From contig NZ_JARYZI010000008.1 of the NCBI RefSeq assembly GCF_029914245.1, positions 108,041-172,040 on the forward strand: DNA of 64,000 nt. Reading direction: 5' to 3'. The DNA comes from Fusibacter bizertensis (GTDB lineage Bacteria; Bacillota; Clostridia; Peptostreptococcales; Acidaminobacteraceae). The notes under the pieces were generated by a model. That model saw nothing but the letters and a program-made list of their open reading frames with translations. It had not been told where the DNA came from and ran no database searches. The stretch's first letter is position 1; each line of letters begins with the position of its first letter. This document shows, in pieces, positions 53,703 to 62,819 of the stretch. Position numbers and translations under genes: made by a program.

Positions 53703-55388
53703 TTATCTGAAGCAATCATAATAATCAAAATCGCTCTTAATTATGTGGCCAATAACTACGTCTTGTATAACATATTTAGCAACTTGGATAGGTGTAAGCT
53801 TCTTAGATAATAAGCCCTTTTGCATGAATAATGTGCGTTCAATGAGGTTTTTATGAATATCCTTATGCTCTTGCAAATTTGCATACCCGACTTGTTCAAG
53901 CGTTTTTTCTTCATTTCTAAAATGTTCAACAGTATCATCAATAAGTTCTTCGAACAAGGCAAGAGTTATCTCGTAATTGTCATCATCAAAGCATTTAGAT
54001 ATAATATCGTTAGATAATTGAATTAGTTTTTGATGTTCAGTGTCAATTTGTGCATTTCCACTTCTGAAAAATGGTCCCCATTCAACTGCAACTGGTTTAT
54101 TATTGTTTGTAATTATCAATTCTTCATTACTTACAACCTTGTTTTTTCCAGTCAGTTTTGCGAGGTACAAGGAATTATCTAAGCGCTTAAAAACACTTGC
54201 ATCGTTGTCATCTGGTTGCCAAATAGTGACACCTAAGCTTACTGTTATTGGCCTCACACCCTCGATATGCATTTCTTCTATAGCAGCTCTTATTTTTTCA
54301 GCTACTTTTATTGCATCTTCTCTGGTAGTGTTCGGAAGGAGCATACAAAACTCTTCACCTCCCCAGCGGCAGATGATATCCGATTCTCTAAGTTTATAAG
54401 TTAGAACTTTACTTGTCTGAATTAATACAACATCACCCTTTAAATGCCCATATTCATCATTTATTTGCTTAAAATTATCTAGATCTAAAAGGATCAAAGA
54501 AAATGGCAAACTCGTTCTTTGGGCTTCTATTGCTTTTGTCCTAAGTGATTCAATGAAGTAGTTGCGGTTATAAACTTTTGTCAAAGAATCTTTAGTCGCA
54601 AGTTCATAAAGTAACTCTGAATTTTTTGCGTTCTCTTTGTGTAATCTATAATTGCTAATGCTCACGTAAATCCTTAAAATAAACATTTTAAAATCAAGGG
54701 GCTTTAATATAAAATCATTGGCCCCTATACTTAAACAATGCTGTATTGCTCTTCCTTCACTGTATGAAGTAATTAAAATGATAATTGCATCTGGGTTGCT
54801 TTGTTTAACACGATAAATTATTTCCTCACCATTAATGTCAGGCATTACAAGATCAACTATAAATAGGTCATACCCTTTTGTATGTGTTACAAGTTCATCT
54901 GCACTTTGAAAATAGTCAACTTGATTACTTTGAATGCGTTTAAAAAAACCCCGAATAATTTCCAAAGAAAATCGACTATCATCAACGACTGCAATTTTTA
55001 TATTTTTCAACTCACTAACTGTTTCTTCAATTTTAAGAACAGTATCCAGATATAAGTTAAAACGATTTATTTCAAAATTATTATGGTTCATTATAGCCAT
55101 TACACCCATATCATACAAACGAGATTTTTGATTAAAATCACAAATGTCCGTAATAACAATTACAGAAACTTGTACTTTTGATTGCTTTATAATGTTTAAT
55201 AAAAAATCCTCGCAATCTGGTGTAATACCATCATTCTCTAAAATTATCAGATTATACTCTACTTCTAAGATATGAAAATCTTTAATTTCATCTTTATGAA
55301 TAGAAACATATGTCCCTTTTTTAAGTTCGATACTGTTTGTTAGTACTTCTTTTAGAGATGATTTCGTATACACATGTAAAGCTTTCAT
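53703..55388 (-). CDS. Diguanylate cyclase with two receiver-like domains and a hemerythrin domain
   Basis: 561 residues: a degenerate receiver-like domain (1-118, lacking the phospho-Asp), a full receiver (128-250, D136/D137 pocket and acceptor D179 in FIVDLVMPD), a GGDEF domain (about 275-430) and a bacteriohemerythrin domain (about 440-555). The cyclase loop is GGEEF with an I-site (RESDIICRWGGEEF). Hemerythrin ligands are visible in DTEHQKL, HFRNEEKTLE, HKDIH and HIIKSD. It should couple phosphorylation and oxygen or redox state to c-di-GMP synthesis. It is a soluble protein. No adjacent kinase gene can be assigned to it. Confidence 0.9.
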   Translation of the reverse strand: MKALHVYTKSSLKEVLTNSIELKKGTYVSIHKDEIKDFHILEVEYNLIILENDGITPDCEDFLLNIIKQSKVQVSVIVITDICDFNQKSRLYDMGVMAIMNHNNFEINRFNLYLDTVLKIEETVSELKNIKIAVVDDSRFSLEIIRGFFKRIQSNQVDYFQSADELVTHTKGYDLFIVDLVMPDINGEEIIYRVKQSNPDAIIILITSYSEGRAIQHCLSIGANDFILKPLDFKMFILRIYVSISNYRLHKENAKNSELLYELATKDSLTKVYNRNYFIESLRTKAIEAQRTSLPFSLILLDLDNFKQINDEYGHLKGDVVLIQTSKVLTYKLRESDIICRWGGEEFCMLLPNTTREDAIKVAEKIRAAIEEMHIEGVRPITVSLGVTIWQPDDNDASVFKRLDNSLYLAKLTGKNKVVSNEELIITNNNKPVAVEWGPFFRSGNAQIDTEHQKLIQLSNDIISKCFDDDNYEITLALFEELIDDTVEHFRNEEKTLEQVGYANLQEHKDIHKNLIERTLFMQKGLLSKKLTPIQVAKYVIQDVVIGHIIKSDFDYYDCFR

Positions 55389-55675
55389 ATAATCCTTGCA
55401 TACTAAAATTCTCTTAGTATACTCTCCTTTCTGATGTTCAAATTAAATAGTTACAAAATACTGCTGCTATTAAACATACTTCTTTTGCTTATACAAAGCA
55501 CATCTGGAATCAGTGCTTTTCCCATGTTGTTTAGTGGCGAACTAATTCTCAAAACACAAATAAAATCCGATACAACCCCTAAATAACTGCATTTACAAAC
55601 AAGTCATTCGCAATAATATTTAATACTTTACTTAAAGTATATTCTTATAATTCTCTCTTTTAAAGCACTCGAACC

Positions 55676-55689
55676 GGAACAATTGTTAC
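55676..55689. promoter_or_regulatory. Palindromic motif, copy 2
   Basis: CGGAACAATTGTTAC (55675-55689) repeats the motif at 41467. It lies in the 55389-56009 gap between the second XRE gene and the REC-GGDEF-hemerythrin gene. Next to it CACTGAA...TTCAGTG (55703-55725) is another inverted repeat. The rest of this gap shows no gene. Confidence 0.4.
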
Positions 55690-56009
55690 CTTTTTAAGGG
55701 TACACTGAAATCGTTGACTTCAGTGCATTCTCAAATGGTACATTTTGCTATATTAAACTAAATTTTGTCACTCAACTTGAAATGGATAGTCATGTACAAA
55801 AACTCCACCTTTACCCCCTTAAATGTTCTTCAAAAAACAAAAACCACACTCAAAAAAATATGGTTTACAGGTTAGAATTTGGCTACTGGTGCTCACGCTG
55901 ATTAGATAAAGAAAAACTAACGATAACTATAATCATATTTTCTGAAATGAAACAAATTGATTTCCTCGCTTACGCTGTTTTTTACAAATACCAATAGGCC
56001 ATACACGTA

Positions 56010-56948
56010 CTAAAATAAAATATCAAAAGTTCTATTAGGATATATATCATTTACAAATGACGGATCAAGACCATCAATTAAATCCTGAAATTGCATTTGA
56101 TCACTTACACTCATCCCAGCAGCAATCATAAGTTTAAAGTATTCTTTTGCCTTCTCTATTTTATTTTCATTATAATAATGACCTGATAATAAAAAATACG
56201 TGAAAAAAACCCGATTTAGCTGATTTGTCTTCATCTGAAACTCCAGTAAGGAATCAAGTTCACTTTCGTGATTTATACTTTTATATATGAAAATGTGATC
56301 ATATAGATAATTAATGACAATTGATACGTAGAGCATCTCGAATTTTTTATCATGCTTTGATTTGTGCAACACTCTCCATAAATAATTAAGGATATCACGA
56401 GCCTTTTGGTCATGACCAGTTGTTCTGTAATAGATAAACATATAGTTCATAAACATCATGTAATAATAATCATTCACAAAATGATTATTATTGACAATCC
56501 AATCAATATTTACATTGACAATTCTTAAAAGGGATTCTTCTATTTTTTTATATGCTAACTGTGGTTTTTTTTTGAAAAAGAGTTCCAAAAAGACGTGATT
56601 ACCCACTAATTCATAACACAATGGTTCCTTAAATCTATCATCAAGTTTTTCCATTTGATCTGTTAAGTTTTCTAAAGCTCTATAATTTCTAGTTAATTTC
56701 ACATTTCTAGAATGATCAATTAAATTTTTAGAGTTAACTGGGCATTTAAAACCGATCAAATCTAAATAATCGTATATATTTAATTCAAAACGCTCACCTA
56801 ATTTTTTGATAATTTCAGCAGATGGTATCCTATTGTTATTTTCTATCATGTACATAAATCGTTCGGAACAGATACTTTCACAAGCTTCTGAAACAGTTAA
56901 TTTCTTTTCAACTCTAATTGCTTTAATTAAGGTCCCAATACCCGTCAT
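56010..56948 (-). CDS. XRE-family regulator with a C-terminal helical domain, copy 2
   Basis: A 312-residue paralogue of the protein at 41.5 kb, with the same layout: helix-turn-helix at 1-60 (MTGIGTLIKAIRVEKKLTVSEACESICSERFMYMIENNNRIPSAEIIKKLGERFELNIYDY) and a long helical domain. The shared E-x-ICSExxxYxIE-xxxRxPSAEIxxxLxxR pattern shows common ancestry. Peptide sensing in the Rgg/PlcR manner is possible. It lies upstream of the REC-GGDEF-hemerythrin gene on the same strand and downstream of the REC-MpsC gene, so it may govern c-di-GMP signalling. GGGGGAAGG precedes ATG 56948. Confidence 0.82.
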   Translation of the reverse strand: MTGIGTLIKAIRVEKKLTVSEACESICSERFMYMIENNNRIPSAEIIKKLGERFELNIYDYLDLIGFKCPVNSKNLIDHSRNVKLTRNYRALENLTDQMEKLDDRFKEPLCYELVGNHVFLELFFKKKPQLAYKKIEESLLRIVNVNIDWIVNNNHFVNDYYYMMFMNYMFIYYRTTGHDQKARDILNYLWRVLHKSKHDKKFEMLYVSIVINYLYDHIFIYKSINHESELDSLLEFQMKTNQLNRVFFTYFLLSGHYYNENKIEKAKEYFKLMIAAGMSVSDQMQFQDLIDGLDPSFVNDIYPNRTFDILF

Positions 56949-57088
56949 AACCTTCCCCCTTTTTTGTTAGATTGATTATAACTAGATACCCAATTTTGAT
57001 CCAGTAAAGCACTCCATAAAATAAGTAAAATCAATAAATGTTAAATATAAATCGACAACTTCTTATAACAATGCAATCTATAAATACA

Positions 57089-57874
57089 TTATTTTTCACT
57101 ATTTTTTATAGAAAAAATAAATTTCTCAACTGAGTTATTCATACTTACTTGTATATCTTCTAAATTAATATTTAATCCCGTTGAATATGATAATTTTCTC
57201 TCAATTTTTTGTTTGAAATTTTCATACACAGATTTTCTCAAAGAGTTAATGAATGAAACATCATAAACTGTGGTTGACAATGAGTATTCGTAGGGTAAGA
57301 AATTCTCATATAAATAAAGTTCAAGAAAATTATTTTTGATCTTTATGTTAATACGTGGTGCACCTTTTCCAATTATTTCTTTTACGATTGCAGAAAAACT
57401 ATTTCTAAGAACCACTTGAAGTGTAGTCAATTGTTCTTCGCTAATATCCTCTAAGTGGAAAGATGTGGCATTTAACTGAGATAGAATGACTTGACGACTT
57501 AAGACATCAATAGCTCCTAATATTTCGTCCGGTGAAAATGGTTTAAGTATGTACTTATCAACCTTTAACTCAATACTTTTTATAAATGAGTCCACATCTG
57601 TCAATGCCGATGTAACGATAATTGGTATTGTTTGATCCAACAAACGTATTTTTTTGATAAACTCTATACCACTCATCACAGGCATATTTAAATCTGTTAT
57701 AATTAAATTTGGATTATGAGACTTAAATAGGGATAATCCTTCATTGCCATTTTCAGCAATAAGTAACTCACTTAAATTCCCCTCGAGATGTTCACAAACA
57801 ATTGTTCTGATAAGCTTATCATCTTCAAGATACAAAGCTTTTATATGTGAGTAATGATTACTTTCTTTTTTCAT
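57089..57874 (-). CDS. Response regulator receiver fused to an MpsC/DUF2294 domain
   Basis: 261 residues. Residues 12-130 are a receiver (LYLEDDKLIRTIV, acceptor D61 in LIITDLNMPVMSG, and KPFSPDEIL). Residues 150-258 match the DUF2294/MpsC pattern: VLRNSFSAIVKEIIGKGAPRINIKIKNNFLELYLYENFLPYEYSL...SLRKSVYENFKQKIERKL. That domain was named for the MpsABC system linked to Na+ translocation and bicarbonate; stand-alone DUF2294 proteins are common, while receiver fusions are unusual to my knowledge. ATG 57874 lies 5 nt after GGAGG. No kinase gene is adjacent. Assignment of the C-domain is fairly but not wholly sure. Confidence 0.68.
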   Translation of the reverse strand: MKKESNHYSHIKALYLEDDKLIRTIVCEHLEGNLSELLIAENGNEGLSLFKSHNPNLIITDLNMPVMSGIEFIKKIRLLDQTIPIIVTSALTDVDSFIKSIELKVDKYILKPFSPDEILGAIDVLSRQVILSQLNATSFHLEDISEEQLTTLQVVLRNSFSAIVKEIIGKGAPRINIKIKNNFLELYLYENFLPYEYSLSTTVYDVSFINSLRKSVYENFKQKIERKLSYSTGLNINLEDIQVSMNNSVEKFIFSIKNSEK

Positions 57875-57948
57875 AATTCCTCCTTGAACAATGAACACAT
57901 AGTGTAGAGCTATGTGTTCTATTTTTATTTATAATAGTGATAGACGTT

Positions 57949-58122
57949 GCGGATTAGTATTTCCGCCTATAGCTTTGATTATTTCTTAAAGGCCCTAACC
58001 GCAACTCTATACTATATCTATTAATGAGTTAGATAGCGCTTAGAGGTTTTGTATCGAGCAAGGGGACACAGTATAGAGTTTGTGAACTGCAACGTTGCTT
58101 CATCACAAACTACAAAAATCTT
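57949..58122. repeat. Nested inverted repeats in the 57.9-58.3 kb gap
   Basis: GTTGCGG (57949) pairs with CCGCAAC. AACTCTATACT (58003-58013) pairs with AGTATAGAGTT (58070-58080). GTTTGTGA...TCACAAAC forms a hairpin around GCAACGTTGC. The set could fold into a branched RNA about 170 nt long. No start codon or coding frame explains it. Confidence 0.4.
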
Positions 58123-58293
58123 TTTGCACGTCATTTTTTCTTAATTAACCAAAGAGTTGAATTTCTGCTAGATTCCTAATTCAATTTTAAAGTAGTACTC
58201 TTACTTCATTTTGCCATGTTCACTTTTCAAAAATAAATCAAAATAAAACTCAGGTCCTAATTGCTTGACTTCATAGAGATAGTCTAATTGTCA

Positions 58294-58545
58294 TTAGTTT
58301 TTATGACATGCTTCCGAAATCCAATTGTAAATCAATTCTAAATTTGGTAGTCTAACTATCATATCAAGTTCTTTAGCTTTGATGGTCATTTTTTCTAACA
58401 AAAAATTCCCAAATTCAATTGATAAATCTTGATAAGTACTAATATTGTTCAAATGCAATAAAAATAACCACTCTTTAGACATATTATCCAAATTTCTCAA
58501 TTCTAAACTATCTAATTCCACTATATAATCTGTAATGATTTCCAT
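58294..58545 (-). CDS. Hypothetical 83-residue acidic protein
   Basis: ATG 58545 follows GAGGGAT. The protein (MEIITDYIVELDSLELRNLDNMSKEWLFLLHLNNISTY...) is helical, acidic at the N-terminus and ends in CHKN. It has no membrane segment and I do not recognise a family. It lies after the terminator of the 7TM-GGDEF-HD-GYP gene and before the structured gap, so it may be monocistronic. The coding evidence is the ribosome site and a plausible codon composition only. Confidence 0.5.
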   Translation of the reverse strand: MEIITDYIVELDSLELRNLDNMSKEWLFLLHLNNISTYQDLSIEFGNFLLEKMTIKAKELDMIVRLPNLELIYNWISEACHKN

Positions 58546-58576
58546 TCTAATCCCTCACATACAACATACAAAAAAT

Positions 58577-58604
58577 AAAAGCCCCACTTTTAAGTGGGGC
58601 TTTT
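58577..58604 (-). terminator. Terminator of the GH3/c-di-GMP operon
   Basis: AAAAGCCCCACTT and AAGTGGGGCTTTT form a perfect stem with a TT loop. A T-run follows on the minus strand. Confidence 0.9.
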
Positions 58605-58709
58605 GCTCTTCACAATACCATTCCATCAACTCATATTTTAATACTAATAAATGCACAATTGTACATTTCTAAACTTATTCTATCATACTCATATATATTT
58701 GTAAATATC

Positions 58710-61187
58710 TCAATCAAACTCAGTCACCGATGTTTCGAGTACATTAATAAAAGCTTCTACCAAAATAGGATCAAAATGCCTCCCAGACTCTTTCTTGATA
58801 ATACTAATTATTTTTTCATTACTTATTTCTTCTTTGTAAACCCTTTTAGACTTCATTGCGTCATAAGCATCACAAATACATAAAATTCTAGCAGTCAATG
58901 GTATATTTTCACCACTAATTTTCCGTGGATAGCCTTTTCCATCATATCGCTCATGGTGCCCAATTACCGCTGGAATTAAATAATCCAGATCAGGTAAATG
59001 CCTAATAATTTCAATTGAAGCTTCTACATGCCTTTTCATAATCTCATACTCAGAATCTGTAAGTGCTCCTGGTTTATTTAATATGTTCTCAGGTATACTA
59101 ATTTTTCCGATATCGTGTAAAAGTGACGCTTGTCTCACAATCTCGACGACTACATTATTAAGTTTTATTTCTTTTGCAAGTTTTACAGCATATTCAGCAA
59201 CATTATTTGAATGATTGAACGTATAATGATCTTTTGCATCAATTGCAGCTGTCAAAGCACATACTGTTGCACTATAGTTTTCATATACTTTGCTATAGTC
59301 TAAATCCTCAGTTATACCTTTTTCATAAGTATCAAAGACCATTACCCCATTTTTTCCATTCTTTTTTACTTGATGTACAGCCATTTCTACATTTTGAAGT
59401 AACTCGTTCTTTGAAGATGCACCCAATGGATAAACTGAAATTCCTATACTCGCAGTTATGGTTCTATGCTGAAAATCAGAACTATACAATCCAAGTTTGT
59501 TCATTTTACTTTTTATTTGTTCTACGATTTGTTTTGATGAATAGACATCTAATGATGGCAATAAGATAATAAATTCTTTTCCTGAATATCGAAATACCAT
59601 TCCTTTATTTTCTGTTTCAATTCTGATGATTTCAGCAATTTCTTTCAATATGGAGTCTCCGTTTTGAACACCGTATAGTTGATTGAAAAGCTTGAAATCA
59701 TCAATATTTATCAGAACTAAACCAGTTGTACTAATTTCCTGGGAAATGAATGCTTCGTCATATTTTTCATAAAACATTTTTCTATTATAAATGCCTGTGA
59801 GTTCATCTATTCTTGATTCGAGATATACTTTTTCATACATCACTGCATTTCTTAAGGATACATCTGCTATAGATAAAATTGAATTTAGAAATTCAAGATC
59901 TCTTATTTTAAACTTTTTACCTTGTATAACCTTAATAAATAAAAGAAATTGCGTATAGTTTATCCCTGCTATGTAGTCCATTTGCAATGTTCTTAATTGC
60001 AGCTTCTCTTCTTCCCAAGCCGATTTGTATAAAATTAAGTTCATTAATTCATGAATGCCCACTAAGCCATGATTTGCTCCTAGAAATTCTTGCGTTCCAT
60101 TATTGATCATAATCGTTTTATTATTAAGTGTAAATTTACTACTCTCAATAATTTCATAATAATTAGTAGATGTAACCCTTTTACCAAATGAAACCAATTC
60201 AATGAACTCTAGTTGTGAAAAAACCTCTATTACTTCATGTATAATCGAATTTGTATTCAAATTATAAGCTACTTTTGCTGAAAATTCATTTAAACATTCA
60301 TTAAAATAAATAGCTTCATGTTTTACCACCGGGATAACTATTTTTTTCCAAATCAATTGAATGAAAATTAGAGACGAGAGAAAAATTACTAACAGCATCG
60401 TCAGTTGACTTTGCAAATTCTCTGTGTTTATGGTTTCGATAATATGTCTTCCAATATATCTATTTGCGATTATAATTGACAATAAAACACTTACAAAATA
60501 TCCATTTGCATCGGATGCAATAAAAGTGAAATTAAGAACATCTTTTCTTATCAGAGCATATATTAATATGATGGCATTGACTAATCCAAATAGTATGTCA
60601 ATAGGAAAACTCTTGAAAATTGGTAATACAACTAATAAGTTGCCCAAAACGAAAAAAGCGATTCCTAAAAAAATAGGTTTCGATTGTGAAATAAATTTCT
60701 TGTCTTCCTTATACTTCTTACCAATTCTAATCATACCACTTAAAGCGAGCAATAGTCCCAAACAAATTGGAATCAAAATCAGTTCAGATATATCTTCATA
60801 TATCATTATGATATTTCCATGATCATTAACCATAACTGGCGATTTGATAAACCAGCCATCTTCAATATTAACGAGAGGCAATAATATCAAAATCCCCATA
60901 AGAATCATTTCGAAGATTGTCTTTTTTATTCCAACATAATCCATTAAAAAATTATAAATGCTAATAATAGATAAAAACAAACCCAATAAAGATATGTGAA
61001 ACCAGAAAATATATCCAGGATTAGCTAAGCCCCTCATTAAGAATGAACCGCTTGTCCATACAAAAAGAGAGCCAATCATTAAAAAAAAAGAATTCAGGAG
61101 TTGATTCTTTTCAGATTTCACATATAGTAATAAGATAAAAAGATAAAATAACATTGCAAAGCTTGAAATATATTCTTGAATACTCAA
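58710..61187 (-). CDS. Membrane c-di-GMP phosphodiesterase: 7TM-GAF-like-GGDEF(degenerate)-HD-GYP
   Basis: 825 residues. Seven or eight hydrophobic segments (about 8-290, a 7TM histidine-kinase-type N domain) precede a GAF-like region (300-455), a GGDEF domain (465-625) and an HD-GYP domain (640-820). The cyclase loop reads SGKEF where GG[DE]EF is needed, so it is probably inactive or acts as a GTP sensor. HD-GYP is complete: LLHDIGKISIP, HVEAS, HHERYDGKGYP and DAYDAM, the metal sites that hydrolyse c-di-GMP to GMP. Start is TTG 61187 within the end of the GH3 gene's downstream sequence, after GGAG. It closes the three-gene operon. Confidence 0.9.
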   Translation of the reverse strand: MSIQEYISSFAMLFYLFILLLYVKSEKNQLLNSFFLMIGSLFVWTSGSFLMRGLANPGYIFWFHISLLGLFLSIISIYNFLMDYVGIKKTIFEMILMGILILLPLVNIEDGWFIKSPVMVNDHGNIIMIYEDISELILIPICLGLLLALSGMIRIGKKYKEDKKFISQSKPIFLGIAFFVLGNLLVVLPIFKSFPIDILFGLVNAIILIYALIRKDVLNFTFIASDANGYFVSVLLSIIIANRYIGRHIIETINTENLQSQLTMLLVIFLSSLIFIQLIWKKIVIPVVKHEAIYFNECLNEFSAKVAYNLNTNSIIHEVIEVFSQLEFIELVSFGKRVTSTNYYEIIESSKFTLNNKTIMINNGTQEFLGANHGLVGIHELMNLILYKSAWEEEKLQLRTLQMDYIAGINYTQFLLFIKVIQGKKFKIRDLEFLNSILSIADVSLRNAVMYEKVYLESRIDELTGIYNRKMFYEKYDEAFISQEISTTGLVLINIDDFKLFNQLYGVQNGDSILKEIAEIIRIETENKGMVFRYSGKEFIILLPSLDVYSSKQIVEQIKSKMNKLGLYSSDFQHRTITASIGISVYPLGASSKNELLQNVEMAVHQVKKNGKNGVMVFDTYEKGITEDLDYSKVYENYSATVCALTAAIDAKDHYTFNHSNNVAEYAVKLAKEIKLNNVVVEIVRQASLLHDIGKISIPENILNKPGALTDSEYEIMKRHVEASIEIIRHLPDLDYLIPAVIGHHERYDGKGYPRKISGENIPLTARILCICDAYDAMKSKRVYKEEISNEKIISIIKKESGRHFDPILVEAFINVLETSVTEFD

Positions 61188-61194
61188 TTGCTTC

Positions 61195-62796
61195 TCATCT
61201 CCTATCTTTTAATATATTCAGTAAGTTCTCAATATCCATTCTTGCTGGGTTAATTTTTCGGAGATTCCTTTTGAATTTACTACTATAAGCGTCAAATGAA
61301 CCGATTTGCAAAATTGAAACATGTAAAGGATCAACTCCTGTGATTTTCTTCAAGTTATCATAATCTTGATCAATGAATTTTAAAAAAACAGACACAATCG
61401 TCTTTAATATTTCTCGATTGACAATTCTAGACGTAGAATAGTCTTTTTTCAACTCAAGATATAAATGAAGGAATGGTTTACCACTTTCAGATAACTCTTT
61501 CGATATGATCCAACCTTCATATCGAATACCTGAAAGCGTTAATATTTCTTCAACACCTTCACAGGTTATACGCGTAAAACCTCCGATATCAATAACATCT
61601 GTGACTCTATCAATATACTCCATTTTAGGTAATGTTTGTTTGCCTATAGGGTTTGATAAGCACTTATATAAATCCCCTACTCTGTATCTAACAAAAGCAC
61701 CACCTTTAAAAACAGAAATAACAATTTCGTATATTTCACCTTCAGTTAGTTCATTAAATAGAACCGTTTTTGGAGAATAACCATAAGTATTACTTTCCTT
61801 TTCTCGTTCATCTATACTTATAAACTCATAAAAACATGCATCAGGGAAAAAAACCAAGCCATTGCGACTGTTTGTTTCTGTGCCAATTAAAGTTGGCTCA
61901 GTGCCTGCGAACAATTCCAGTGGACGTATGCCCCACATCTTTTCTAGTTCATCCTTGTAATATTTGTTATCTGTACCTGCAATCATAAATCCTTTAAGAT
62001 CAAAAATATCCTTTGGATATATTTGCGTTCCATTTTTCTTGTTTTTTCTTTTGGCATTTAGCATCTTATACAACATACTGGGTTTAAAGGAAAAAACACT
62101 ACTATTCTTACTTGAAGAATTCATCAAATAACTTGTAAAATCTTGGCTAATTGAATAAACGACACTACCCAGGCCAAACAAAAAATCCACATTGCTCTTA
62201 AGTGCAAGCTTAAATCCTTCTTTATTTCTTTCTCTAAACCCCATACTCTGTGCTGTTTTAACATCCGGTAAATATTCTAGATGAATCTCATTTCCGAAAA
62301 GCACTGGCATCAATCCGGTTGCATACGGAAGCGGTGCTAGCGCATAGAGAACTTTATCTCCTGCCTTAACGTCAAATGAATTTTTATCATTGCTTGTAGA
62401 AATAAGTAGACAAGCAATTGCATTCTTCTGAAATGTCTCAAGCATACCTTTTGAATATGGCGCATATTTATTTGTACCTCTTGCTCCATCTCTTGTAGTT
62501 TGTATCCACAAAATAGGTTCACTTGGCAATAGCCTAGGATCTTTAGATTCTAGTAAAGTTGCATAATCGTCATATCGTGTTAAAGGCATTTTTTCTCGAA
62601 ATTCGTTTACTGATACAAATTGCTTATCATTCAGAAATATCTTACCTATTCCACTTTTTAGCCATATATTCATTTGCTCTTCCATTAGTCTAAATTGAAT
62701 ATCCATAAATTCCTCAATTCCAATATTAAGAAACCAACAGTATTCATTCCACACTTCAGACTTACTTTTATGCTTTAATATATTTTCAAGATTCAT
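61195..62796 (-). CDS. GH3 auxin-responsive-promoter-family adenylate-forming enzyme
   Basis: A 533-residue protein of the GH3 branch of the ANL superfamily, which adenylates carboxylic acids and, in plants, joins them to amino acids. Family blocks present are FREKMPLTRYDDYA, a T/G-rich ATP-loop at IQTTRDGARGTNKYAPYS, ALAPLPYATGLMPVLFG, MIAGTDNKYYKDELEKMWGIRPLELFAGTEPTLIG and VRYRVGDLYKC. The ATP loop is TTRDGARG rather than TSGTTxGxxK, which may affect activity. Bacterial GH3 proteins are scattered and mostly uncharacterised. Context between two GGDEF-like proteins links it to c-di-GMP signalling. No signal peptide is present. Confidence 0.83.
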   Translation of the reverse strand: MNLENILKHKSKSEVWNEYCWFLNIGIEEFMDIQFRLMEEQMNIWLKSGIGKIFLNDKQFVSVNEFREKMPLTRYDDYATLLESKDPRLLPSEPILWIQTTRDGARGTNKYAPYSKGMLETFQKNAIACLLISTSNDKNSFDVKAGDKVLYALAPLPYATGLMPVLFGNEIHLEYLPDVKTAQSMGFRERNKEGFKLALKSNVDFLFGLGSVVYSISQDFTSYLMNSSSKNSSVFSFKPSMLYKMLNAKRKNKKNGTQIYPKDIFDLKGFMIAGTDNKYYKDELEKMWGIRPLELFAGTEPTLIGTETNSRNGLVFFPDACFYEFISIDEREKESNTYGYSPKTVLFNELTEGEIYEIVISVFKGGAFVRYRVGDLYKCLSNPIGKQTLPKMEYIDRVTDVIDIGGFTRITCEGVEEILTLSGIRYEGWIISKELSESGKPFLHLYLELKKDYSTSRIVNREILKTIVSVFLKFIDQDYDNLKKITGVDPLHVSILQIGSFDAYSSKFKRNLRKINPARMDIENLLNILKDRR

Positions 62797-62819
62797 ATTT
62801 TCACCTTACTCCGTAATAT

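Noticed and set aside
57780..57810. Another AACAATTGTT palindrome
   Set aside because: It falls within the coding part of the REC-MpsC gene and lacks the flanking CGG/AC, so it is likely chance.
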